DNA of 34,916 bases, taken from the NCBI GenBank assembly GCA_903830565.1, contig CAIKUF010000003.1, positions 1-34,916 of the forward strand, given 5' to 3'. The notes under the pieces were generated by a model that saw only the letters and a list, made by a program, of their open reading frames with translations, was not told the origin of the DNA and made no database searches. This DNA comes from an uncultured bacterium (GTDB lineage: Bacteria > Pseudomonadota > Gammaproteobacteria > Burkholderiales > Burkholderiaceae_C). The translations under genes and the position numbers were made by a program. Shown piece by piece: positions 1 through 8,043 of this stretch (within the stretch, counting starts at the first letter, position 1; each line of letters opens with the position of its first letter).

Positions 1-1122
1 CCCCACGTGCGTGGGGAACACGTCTCCATCCGAGCGTTGGACGGCCGCCAACTGGGTTCATCCCCACGTGCGTGGGGAACACGAGCGGGATCGTTGCCAT
101 CAGAACACTCCGATCGGTTCATCCCCACGTGCGTGGGGAACACTCGATCCGACCCTCGTGAGACATGACCAGCGCCGGTTCATCCCCACGTGCGTGGGGA
201 ACACGTTTGCAGCCAGGTGGTCATTGCAGTTTGCGATCGGTTCATCCCCACGTGCGTGGGGAACACGCGCGATAAGGCATTGATACCATGTGCCAGCGCG
301 GTTCATCCCCACGTGCGTGGGGAACACCCGGCGAGTGTCGTATCCGTAACCTGCGTTGGCGGTTCATCCCCACGTGCGTGGGGAACACTCAGTTGTCAAG
401 GATTCCTTGACAACTGAATACGGTTCATCCCCACGTGCGTGGGGAACACTTGTGAACTGCGCGCGGACGTCGATGCGGCGTGCGGTTCATCCCCACGTGC
501 GTGGGGAACACACCGACTCCTCCGCGCCGACCCCGGCGCTTTCCGGTTCATCCCCACGTGCGTGGGGAACACAAGGGCTGCAACCGGCCGGGCGGAACAA
601 CCCGCGGTTCATCCCCACGTGCGTGGGGAACACGCGGTTGTTGGATGCCGGGCGCGTGCCGGCGATCGGTTCATCCCCACGTGCGTGGGGAACACCAAAA
701 ACTCGATGCACTTTTCGACGCTGATATCGGTTCATCCCCACGTGCGTGGGGAACACCACCAATCAACATGCAATCGCCATGCCAGCCCCGGTTCATCCCC
801 ACGTGCGTGGGGAACACTAGCGCAGTGCGAGCCGAGCACCTAAGGAGAAAGGTTCATCCCCACGAGCGTGGGGAACACTGGAATGTTAATGAAGTTAAGG
901 ATTTTGGCGATGGTTCATCCCCACGTGCGTGGGGAACACGAGATTCGGTCGGCGTTGGCTAAGTTGTGAATCGGTTCATCCCCACGTGCGTGGGGAACAC
1001 GACGAGTTCGGGTTGACGAACGGTAGCGAGTACGGTTCATCCCCACGTGCGTGGGGAACACCTCGGCCTCGGCCGCGGCAGTGCGAGCGCAGCCGGTTCA
1101 TCCCCACGTGCGTGGGGAACAC
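1..1122 (-). CRISPR. Type I-E CRISPR array, truncated at the left window edge
   Basis: Eighteen full 28-bp repeats start at 55, 116, 177, 239, 300, 361, 422, 484, 545, 606, 668, 729, 790, 851, 912, 973, 1034 and 1095, and a partial repeat occupies 1-21. There are 18 spacers, 15 of 33 nt and 3 of 34 nt. Read on the minus strand the repeat is GTGTTCCCC(ACGCAC)GTGGGGATGAACC, with a CCCCAC/GTGGGG stem and a GCAC loop. In 15 of 18 cases the next base is G, so the repeat is effectively 29 nt with an ATGAACCG 5' handle, as in type I-E. This orientation puts the leader at the right, next to cas2, so the newest spacer is 1062-1094. Only the repeat at 851-878 differs: its base at 865 is A instead of T, which changes only the hairpin loop. 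The array continues beyond position 1. Confidence 0.98.
389..417. repeat. Near-perfect inverted repeat filling one CRISPR spacer
   Basis: The spacer at 389-421 contains two 14-bp arms, TCAGTTGTCAAGGA (389-402) and TCCTTGACAACTGA (404-417), that are exact reverse complements around a single central base (403). The inverted repeat covers 29 of the 33 spacer bases. A crRNA from this spacer would fold on itself, and its source must be an inverted repeat in the target DNA. The origin of the sequence is not recognisable from the window. Confidence 0.95.
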
Positions 1123-1130
1123 ACTTCCCG

Positions 1131-1144
1131 TATCTCGTTGATTT
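1131..1144 (-). promoter_or_regulatory. Possible IHF site in the CRISPR leader
   Basis: On the minus strand this reads AAATCAACGAGATA, which matches WATCAANNNNTTR except at one T. It lies about 9-22 bp from the first repeat. In E. coli type I-E leaders the IHF site that guides Cas1-Cas2 sits at a similar distance. The match is imperfect, so this is an inference. Confidence 0.35.
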
Positions 1145-1157
1145 GCAACGACATTCG

Positions 1158-1191
1158 GGGCGTCCGATTTTCCACCGAATTTCGGACGCCC
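1158..1191. other. 10-bp stem-loop in the CRISPR leader
   Basis: GGGCGTCCGA (1158-1167) and TCGGACGCCC (1182-1191) are exact reverse complements with a 14-nt loop, placed between the cas2 stop and the candidate IHF site. No T-run follows on either strand, so it is not a classical intrinsic terminator. It could attenuate cas2 read-through into the array or bind a factor. Confidence 0.6.
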
Positions 1192-1205
1192 GGAAACGCG
1201 AATTG

Positions 1206-2406
<1,201 letters not shown>

Positions 2407-2414
2407 GGCGTGGG

Positions 2415-2909
2415 CTACTCGCCGATCGCGGCCAATGCGCGCTCGACGAGCGGGCGGGCCAGGTAGTAGCCACCCTGAAGCAGTGCCTCGGCCAGCGGCC
2501 GCACCTTGTCGATGATGCCGGCATCGCGCGCCCGAACGAGCAGGCCGAGCGTGCCCAGAACGTGCAGCCCCAACTGGGTGGCCACCGCACGCCCGCATTT
2601 CTCGTCCAGCAGCACGGCGGCACCCTGCGCCAGGGCAAGCGCAATCGCGAATCGTTCGCCGGCGTCGAGCTGCGCGGCTGCAACCAGCGCAGGCAGTTCC
2701 GTCGGATCGGCGACGACCCGCAACTGCCCAGCCTGCAGCGCTGCGTTCAGCGCCTGCAGCTCCAGCGTGTGCGGTTCGCGCGTGACCTCATGCCATACCG
2801 TGGCCGTGACCAGCGCTTCGCGGTACAGGCGCGATGGCAGCGCAAGAAGGCCCAGCCGGGCCAGCGCAATCAGCGGGCCGCTATCGGCTACCAGCAAGGC
2901 TTCGGACAT
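2415..2909 (-). CDS. PIN-domain protein of the DUF3368 family (putative toxin) inside the cas operon
   Basis: This 164-aa protein has the PIN nuclease pattern of DUF3368: LLVADSGPLIALARLG with Asp9, an Glu at 41, LDAGERFAIALAL with Glu85, LLDEKCGRAVA with Asp102, then the typical GTLGLLVRARDAGIIDKVRPL segment. The four acidic residues expected of a PIN active site are therefore present and the protein looks intact. PIN toxins of TA modules are metal-dependent ribonucleases; activity and target here are unknown. It overlaps its upstream UPF0175-like partner by 29 bp and ends 8 bp before cas1, so it is embedded in the cas transcript. It could be a passenger addiction module, or a dormancy/abortive-infection arm tied to CRISPR expression. 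Confidence 0.85.
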   Translation of the reverse strand: MSEALLVADSGPLIALARLGLLALPSRLYREALVTATVWHEVTREPHTLELQALNAALQAGQLRVVADPTELPALVAAAQLDAGERFAIALALAQGAAVLLDEKCGRAVATQLGLHVLGTLGLLVRARDAGIIDKVRPLAEALLQGGYYLARPLVERALAAIGE

Positions 2910-3222
2910 AGGCCAGTTCGCGGTCCAGTTCTTCCACGCTGTAGCGCACCACGGGGATCTGGCGCAGCCCCAGTTCGTCGATCATGCGGCTGTAAGGCAG
3001 GCCGGCCACCTTGGCGGCAAGTCCCAGGCTGACCTGGTCGCGCTCGTACAACGAGATGGCGAGGTTCAAACGCTCGGCGCTGTCGCCACCCGCCACACCG
3101 AGCGGCACGGTCAGCATCGCAGGCTCGCCTTCGAACAGCACGATATCGGCCTGGCCCTTGCGCGCGTCATCCAGCAACCGATGCGGCTGGGCGGTAAGTT
3201 CGTCGGCGGTGAGGGTGTGCAT
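2881..3222 (-). CDS. UPF0175-family putative antitoxin with Phd-like N-terminus
   Basis: This 113-aa protein is the expected partner of the downstream DUF3368 PIN protein. Residues about 48-100 carry the UPF0175 pattern: AERLNLAISLYERDQVSLG, then AAKVAGLPYSRMIDELGLRQIPV, a helix-turn-helix-like segment. Residues 1-42 (TADELTAQPHRLLDDARKG, DIVLFEGEPAMLTVPLG) look like the start of a Phd/YefM antitoxin, so the protein may be a fusion of two antitoxin-type DNA-binding modules. UPF0175 proteins are usually about 80-90 aa, so this one is extended. I chose ATG 3222; a TTG at 3252, right after the cas6e stop, is possible. It lies between cas6e and the toxin in the cas operon. Confidence 0.75.
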   Translation of the reverse strand: MHTLTADELTAQPHRLLDDARKGQADIVLFEGEPAMLTVPLGVAGGDSAERLNLAISLYERDQVSLGLAAKVAGLPYSRMIDELGLRQIPVVRYSVEELDRELAYVRSLAGSR

Positions 3223-3254
3223 GGCGGGCTTTCGGTCGTGCTTGCGATTCAAGC

Positions 3255-3944
3255 TTAACCGACCGGGCGTACGAGCAGCAGGCCGCAGCCGAAGGCTTTG
3301 GCGTGGCCGATGCCGCCGACCAGTGCTGCCCGCAACGCGGCGGCATCCACCACGCGCAAGGTGCCGCTGAAGTCCACCGTCGAGAAGCGCAGCTCGCCAT
3401 TCTTGCCTCGCTGTTGCTCGTAGCCTTCGACGCTGAGCGTGGCCTCATCGATCGTGATGCCCAGCCGCTGGCAGCGCGCCAACAACCATTGGCTGCATGT
3501 CTTTTGCACCAGGTCGTGTAAGGGCGGGCGATCGGGCGTGTGCCAATCGGCCCAGCAGGCCAACTGGCGGTCTTTCAGCAGGCGGGTCTTCTCCTGCATC
3601 ACCGCGTCGTGGCGTGCCGCCTTGCCGTTGGTTGACCGGCTTGTGACCACCGGGTTGGCGCGCAGTTCGAACGCCAACCGTTCGCCCGGCGTGAGGTTGG
3701 GCGCGTAGGGCTTGCTCGCCACCTGCCAATGGGGCGATGGCGCCGCCGGTTCGCGATCAGACACGACATAGAACCGGGGCAGGCCGTCCACATCTCGTCG
3801 GCGGAAGAGAAAGCTGCGTGCCGTGCCCGCCGGTGCCGGCAGAAAGCGCCACAGCCACTGATGTTCGGTGTAGGCGCCGCGCACCCATTCGTGCGCCGCG
3901 TCGCGCTCATGGCCGGGCGCGGGGGTGATGAGGCTGAAGTACAT
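3255..3944 (-). CDS. cas6e: Cas6e (CasE/Cse3), pre-crRNA endoribonuclease
   Basis: Cas6e (229 aa) cleaves pre-crRNA at the base of the repeat hairpin and stays bound to the 3' handle as a Cascade subunit. The N-terminus MYFSLITPAP followed by EHQWLWRFLP places His28 where E. coli Cas6e has its catalytic His20. The C-terminus GGIGHAKAFGCGLLLVRP is the glycine-rich loop of Cas6 proteins. ATG 3944 is 2 bp from the cas5e stop and gives the family N-terminus. The gene ends just before the embedded antitoxin-toxin pair, which separates it from cas1, its normal downstream neighbour in type I-E. Confidence 0.95.
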   Translation of the reverse strand: MYFSLITPAPGHERDAAHEWVRGAYTEHQWLWRFLPAPAGTARSFLFRRRDVDGLPRFYVVSDREPAAPSPHWQVASKPYAPNLTPGERLAFELRANPVVTSRSTNGKAARHDAVMQEKTRLLKDRQLACWADWHTPDRPPLHDLVQKTCSQWLLARCQRLGITIDEATLSVEGYEQQRGKNGELRFSTVDFSGTLRVVDAAALRAALVGGIGHAKAFGCGLLLVRPVG

Positions 3945-3946
3945 GG

Positions 3947-4657
3947 TCAGTCGTCCTCGGCCAGCAAGGCCAGGTGCTCGGTGCGGTCGCCAAACTGCCA
4001 GCCACGGCGGCGGATCAGCCGGTCCTTGCGCGGTGCGCTTAGATGTGCTGCCACGCCGGCCGGCATGCCGTCGCCCCACGCCAGGCTGCGCAATGCGGCG
4101 GCCGGCTCGGCTGCGGCTAGGTAGGCGCTGAGCGCGGCGTGCGCGGACTCTGCCTCGGTCACCTGCGGCGCCAGCGGTGCGCCCGGCGGGCAGCACTTGC
4201 GGCCGAGGTACAGCACGAAGCGCGGTTCGCGCAGCGCCTGCGCCAAGGCATCCAGCGTGTGCGGCGCTTCGGGCAGGGCTTGCACGGCCACCGCGCAGGC
4301 CGCGCCTTGCCGATAGTCGCGGGTGGAAAGGATGGTGTTCAGCTCGTGCTTGGGCACGCTCAGTTCATCGCGCCGCGTGGCGTGCGGTCGGCCCTTGAGC
4401 GACGTGCGGCCGGGCACCTGCGCGGTGTGGTAGTCGCGCAGCAACTGGCCGGCCGACACCATGCCCACCGCAAACAGATAGCCATCGCGCAGCGCGGCGT
4501 GGGCGGTTTCATCCTCGCGCTTCAGGCCGAGTGCCGCGCCCAGCAGGCCGATCAAAGCGGACGCGCCGGGGTAGTCGCGGCTGCCGCGATATTCGCCCAC
4601 CGCCACGTCACCCCAGGAGGCCAGATTGGCTTGCAGCTGGAAGACCATGAACTGCAT
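3947..4657 (-). CDS. cas5e: Cas5e (CasD), Cascade subunit
   Basis: Cas5e (236 aa) binds the 5' handle of the crRNA and caps the Cas7 backbone in Cascade. Recognisable features are FQLQANLASWGD near the N-terminus, EYRGSRDYPGASALIGLLGAALGLKRED (given here as a conserved block at residues about 22-49), a DYHTAQVP and GRPHATRRDE region, and YLGRKCCPPGAPL, which corresponds to the YLGRKSCP motif of the family. ATG 4657 is chosen; a second Met at residue 4 is possible. It sits 3 bp after the cas7e stop and 2 bp before cas6e, consistent with a tight operon. Confidence 0.94.
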   Translation of the reverse strand: MQFMVFQLQANLASWGDVAVGEYRGSRDYPGASALIGLLGAALGLKREDETAHAALRDGYLFAVGMVSAGQLLRDYHTAQVPGRTSLKGRPHATRRDELSVPKHELNTILSTRDYRQGAACAVAVQALPEAPHTLDALAQALREPRFVLYLGRKCCPPGAPLAPQVTEAESAHAALSAYLAAAEPAAALRSLAWGDGMPAGVAAHLSAPRKDRLIRRRGWQFGDRTEHLALLAEDD

Positions 4658-4660
4658 GGC

Positions 4661-5827
4661 CTACCCCTTTACGAAGGCGACCACATCGGCGAGCGAGCCT
4701 TCGCCTTTTTCGACATCGAAGCTGCAGCGGCTGTCGGCGCAGGCGCCATAGACCGTGTCGAAGTTGTCGCGGCGCTGGGTGAGCGCATCCACGGCCAGGG
4801 CCAGCATGTCGCGCTCGCCATAGGGCTTCACCGGCTTCAAAAAGGCCTGCACCAGCGAGCGCGGTTGCTGCTTGCCCTTCTCGGCCAGCAGATAGCTGGC
4901 ATGGGCGCGCGAGGCAAAACTGTTCTGCATGCCGGTGGGCGACACCTGCGTGATGGCGTGCAGCAGCGCTTCGAGCGCCTGGGCCGTGAGCGCCGCGTCG
5001 CCGCCCAGGTTCTCCAGCAGCAGCTCGCGGTTGATGCAGACGTAGAGGTAGAACAGGCCCGCGCCATAGCCGCGCTCGCCAATGTGGCCGGCTCCCTTGT
5101 CTTCGAGTCCCAGGTTCAAGTCGTCCACCGCGCTGAAGAAGTCGTCTTCGACGGCTGACTTGTGCACGGTGATGGCGTGGGCCACCTGGACGGCAGCGTC
5201 GAAGTTGAACTGTGGAACTGCGGCCAGCATTCGACCGAACATTGCAACGTCAATTGACGTGCTGTCGTCCACGAGCAGTATCTGGCCGAGTTCACGTGCA
5301 AGGGTGGCGTTTGCCTTCTTCTTGTCACTGCCCTTGTTTCTGCGCTCTATCGCTTTGCTGACTGCTTCGACGGCCTCGTCAGCTACGCTGAGTCTCAGGA
5401 ATGCTGACAGGGCCTGCACGAACGCAGCCAGCTTCGCTTCCTCAACCGGCGACACATGAACGATTTGCGTGTTCAGCAATGCGGTTTCGACGTTCGCCTT
5501 GTCCTCGGCCTCAGGCTCGCCGTAGGCGCGTTGCAAGTCGACGGACCAAGCCTTTGCAATGGCAGAGTCCACGCCGTCGGCAACAAGCTTGGCGTATATC
5601 CAGTCAAGGCCAATGCGCTTGGTTCTTGACCCGATCTGGGCTTTGGGTTCGCTGAGGTACGAAGCAAAGACGTCAGAGGTGCGCCAAGCCCGCTTCAAAC
5701 TCTGCGACGAGACGCGCAGCCGCAGCGCGTCGCCGACCAGTGCGGTCTTCGGGCGGCCGGTGTCGTCACGGTTGAGGTTGGACGGCGGGTAGGCGGTGAG
5801 CACATGCAGTTGAATGAAGCGGGACAT
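4661..5827 (-). CDS. cas7e: Cas7e (CasC/Cse4), Cascade backbone subunit
   Basis: Cas7e (388 aa) polymerises along the crRNA spacer, six copies per Cascade. It starts MSRFIQLHVLTAYPPSNLNRD and shows RLRVSSQSLKRAWRTS, DVAMFGRML, VAHAITVHKSAVEDDFFSA and SPTGMQNSFAS, all typical of the I-E subfamily. It is somewhat longer than E. coli Cas7 (363 aa). The 72-bp gap before it and its strong Shine-Dalgarno suggest independent, efficient translation initiation, as the complex stoichiometry demands. The middle of the gene (about 5200-5700) is visibly less GC-rich than its ends: hand counts give 33, 33 and 35 GC per 60 bp at 5221-5400, against 40 and 43 per 60 at 4921-5040. Confidence 0.95.
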   Translation of the reverse strand: MSRFIQLHVLTAYPPSNLNRDDTGRPKTALVGDALRLRVSSQSLKRAWRTSDVFASYLSEPKAQIGSRTKRIGLDWIYAKLVADGVDSAIAKAWSVDLQRAYGEPEAEDKANVETALLNTQIVHVSPVEEAKLAAFVQALSAFLRLSVADEAVEAVSKAIERRNKGSDKKKANATLARELGQILLVDDSTSIDVAMFGRMLAAVPQFNFDAAVQVAHAITVHKSAVEDDFFSAVDDLNLGLEDKGAGHIGERGYGAGLFYLYVCINRELLLENLGGDAALTAQALEALLHAITQVSPTGMQNSFASRAHASYLLAEKGKQQPRSLVQAFLKPVKPYGERDMLALAVDALTQRRDNFDTVYGACADSRCSFDVEKGEGSLADVVAFVKG

Positions 5828-5835
5828 GGTGGGTT

Positions 5836-5841
5836 CTCCCT
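5836..5841 (-). promoter_or_regulatory. Strong Shine-Dalgarno of cas7e
   Basis: On the minus strand AGGGAG lies 8 nt before the ATG at 5827. It fixes the cas7e start and is the clearest ribosome binding site in the operon, where most other genes start by overlap. That fits the high copy number of Cas7 in Cascade. Confidence 0.7.
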
Positions 5842-5899
5842 GAATGATCTGTGGTCGAGGTTGCGTAGGTGACGGAATTTCGTTGGGCCAGGCGGTGAA

Positions 5900-6400
5900 T
5901 CAGGAACCGGCCTTGTCGGGCCAGTCGTAGCCGTAGGCCCAGCGCTTCTTGACGGCATCGCCCCAATTGACCACGTCGGTGGCCAGCGCCAGCACGTCGG
6001 CCTGGTGCTGCAGCAGCGGCAGCGCGCGCCGCAGGCCGGCGAACAGCGAATCGATGTCGGGCGATTCGAGCAGGCGCATGAAGCGCAGTACGCTCAGGCG
6101 TGGCTTGTCGCCGTCGCGCTGACTCATTGCTGCGGGCAGCGCTTGTTCGTTGTGTTGTTTGACATGGGCCAGCAGGCCGGCGGCTGCCGCCAGGCGGTCA
6201 TCGCGCCAGGTGTCTGCCGGCCAGCCAGCGGCCCGCAGGCGTTGGTGCAGCCGCTGGTAGGCCGGCAGCATCACCACGGCGGTGATGTCGGGCGCGCGGC
6301 GCAGTGCGGCGCGGCCGCCTCGGTCGTCGTCCAGGCCCTGCCACCAGCGCAGCAGCAGGTCGCCCCAGGCTTGGTTTTGCCGAAAGTTGATCGGGCTCAT
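5900..6400 (-). CDS. cas11: Cas11 (CasB/Cse2), Cascade small subunit
   Basis: This 166-aa, mostly helical protein is the small subunit, two copies of which line the belly of Cascade and stabilise the R-loop. The N-terminal block WGDLLLRWWQGLDDDRGGRA followed by LRRAPDIT matches the Cse2 start, and RLSVLRFMRLLESPD with LFAGLRRALPLL and a C-terminal VNWGDAVKKRWAYGY fits the conserved C-terminal helices. The ATG at 6400 overlaps the cas8e stop as ATGA. Reading frames extending upstream of 6400 are shadows of cas8e. Confidence 0.93.
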   Translation of the reverse strand: MSPINFRQNQAWGDLLLRWWQGLDDDRGGRAALRRAPDITAVVMLPAYQRLHQRLRAAGWPADTWRDDRLAAAAGLLAHVKQHNEQALPAAMSQRDGDKPRLSVLRFMRLLESPDIDSLFAGLRRALPLLQHQADVLALATDVVNWGDAVKKRWAYGYDWPDKAGS

Positions 6401-8043
6401 GCGGCCTCCTTGGTTGGGCCAATGGTTGATTTGCGTGTTGTCGCCTTGCGGGCCGGCTTGGGTTTCGGTTCGTCCACGGGCAGGCCCAGCGCCAGGCGCA
6501 ACTTCGGGCCGTGCAGGTTGCGGCGCAGTTGCTTGTGGGCCAGCGCAGTGCGGCGCGGGTTCTGGCGTTCGATGGTGCCGGCGCCGGCAAAGCTCTGGTC
6601 GAACAGGCGCATCGCGGTGCGAACAAGCGTGGCGTGCCAGGCCTCGCGCGTTGGCATCTCGGGGTGTTCCGTGCCGATGCGCGCGGCTTCGATCAGGGCT
6701 TGCAGGTGGTGGTAGAACGAGGCTTCGGTGGTGCCCCAAAAGGCGGCGTCGATGTGGCCAAAGTCGCCGCGGGCATCGGCGCTGAACCACGCATCCTTGA
6801 CCGCGCCGCGCAGGTACATGGCAGCAAGTTCGGCCGCGACCAGCCAGCGCGCCACTTCGGCTTGCACACCGGCCCGGGTATCGCGCTCGCAGTCCGCCAG
6901 GCCGTACAAAGGCAGTGTGGCGTCGTACCAGCAGCGTGCCTTCATGTTGTCCATGTCGTAGCCGAAGGCCCACAGCCTAAGTTGCCCGCCGGTCTGGCGC
7001 GTAAGCGCCATGACGGCGCGGTCGACGATCTGGGCGACACGGGTTGATTTCTTGTCGGTCGATGCGCCCAGCACCCAGCCCAGCCAGTTCCGGTAGCCCA
7101 CACCATCGGGCTGCGGATGCACCGGCAACCAGCCTTCCTTGGTTTCGTAGTACGGCGACAGCGGGTGGCTCCACGCACCCTTGTAGTTGAGGCCGTAGTT
7201 CTTGGTTCCATAGCGGCTGATCAAGTGATCTGACTCGCGGCCGCAGGCATCACACCCGCCCGCCAAGTGCGCGCCGGTGTCCAGCCGAATTCGTCTCGGC
7301 ATGGCCCAGTACAGGTGCGCCGGATGCACTTGCGATTGCGCCATTTCGCCCGCCTTCGATTGCAAGGCTTCGATCGGCCCCAGCCATGGAAACGTTCGTT
7401 GCGGATCGGCCTGGTCCGCGTCGCCCCCTTGCGCCAGAAATGCCGGGCGATCACGCACATTCATCCATAGGTCGTGCCACAGGTGGCTACCCGTAGGCGC
7501 GAGTACGAGGGTAGTCAGCGGTCCGCCGCCGCGCAGCCCTGTGCGGTGCCCCGCGCCGCCGGATGGGGCGTTGAGTTGCAGGGTGAAGAGTGCCGTCGCC
7601 GCGCAGGCTGGACACAGTGCATTGATCAGCGCCCGCTTGACGAAGTGATCGGCGTTGTTCTTGACGGTTTGCTCGCCAGGCGAGGAGATCAGCAACGCGC
7701 TGATTTCGTTGACGGCAACGCCCGCGGTGCCGAGGGCGAAGTCCTGCATGAACCGCGGCCCGTCGCCGTCCAGATCGAATGCTTCCGCCACTGGCTCGAA
7801 CCATCGTCGCAGTTCTTGAGAATCGGGCGGCGCATTGAACAGTCGGCGCCAGTCGATGCCATCGACCACCATCGTGGTCGTCTGCAGCAGCCCGATCGCA
7901 AACTGCGCCAGCGCACCGTTGAAGTCTGGCCGGTCCGCGTCGAAGGCCAGCCACTGCGGTTCACTCAGCCGGTCGGGCGTGATCCAGTGGCGCTGGCCCT
8001 CGGCGTCACGCACCGGCATCCAGGGGTCGTGCAGAAGATTCAT
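6397..8043 (-). CDS. cas8e: Cas8e (CasA/Cse1), Cascade large subunit
   Basis: Cas8e (548 aa) recognises the PAM, starts R-loop formation and docks Cas3. The start MNLLHDPWMPVRDAEGQ is the family signature. Also visible are FMQDF, CPACAATALFTLQLNAPSGG (residues roughly 145-165, with a CxxC), GHRTGLRGGGPLTTLV, then W-rich and GYRNWLGW segments and the four-helix C-terminal domain with FDQSFAGAGTIE. ATG 8043 overlaps the cas3 stop as ATGA, so the two are translationally coupled. E. coli CasA is 502 aa, so this copy is slightly long; no frameshift is seen. Confidence 0.95.
   Translation of the reverse strand: MNLLHDPWMPVRDAEGQRHWITPDRLSEPQWLAFDADRPDFNGALAQFAIGLLQTTTMVVDGIDWRRLFNAPPDSQELRRWFEPVAEAFDLDGDGPRFMQDFALGTAGVAVNEISALLISSPGEQTVKNNADHFVKRALINALCPACAATALFTLQLNAPSGGAGHRTGLRGGGPLTTLVLAPTGSHLWHDLWMNVRDRPAFLAQGGDADQADPQRTFPWLGPIEALQSKAGEMAQSQVHPAHLYWAMPRRIRLDTGAHLAGGCDACGRESDHLISRYGTKNYGLNYKGAWSHPLSPYYETKEGWLPVHPQPDGVGYRNWLGWVLGASTDKKSTRVAQIVDRAVMALTRQTGGQLRLWAFGYDMDNMKARCWYDATLPLYGLADCERDTRAGVQAEVARWLVAAELAAMYLRGAVKDAWFSADARGDFGHIDAAFWGTTEASFYHHLQALIEAARIGTEHPEMPTREAWHATLVRTAMRLFDQSFAGAGTIERQNPRRTALAHKQLRRNLHGPKLRLALGLPVDEPKPKPARKATTRKSTIGPTKEAA

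Larger units (their letters stand above)
1123..1205 (-). promoter_or_regulatory. CRISPR leader between cas2 and the array
   Basis: These 83 bp separate the cas2 stop codon (1206-1208) from the first repeat and are less GC-rich than the flanks. Leader placement follows from repeat orientation and from the usual cas1-cas2-leader-array order of type I-E. New spacers should be inserted at 1122/1123. I see no convincing -35/-10 pair, so the array may be transcribed from a weak leader promoter or together with the cas operon. Confidence 0.75.

Noticed and set aside
11-1141. Several overlapping reading frames on both strands across the array, with repeating HPHVRGEH or SPRAWGT peptides
   Set aside because: They are translations of the CRISPR repeats, not genes.
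1158-1191. Leader stem-loop as an intrinsic terminator
   Set aside because: There is no T-run after the stem on either strand.
2407-2598. A longer Cas1 beginning at 2598
   Set aside because: The extra N-terminus is an out-of-frame reading of the PIN gene and does not match Cas1 relatives.
6700-7700. Composition change in cas8e similar to cas7e
   Set aside because: Counted blocks (36/60 GC at 7141-7200, 34/60 at 7621-7680) are only slightly low and not contiguous, so I do not call it a mosaic.
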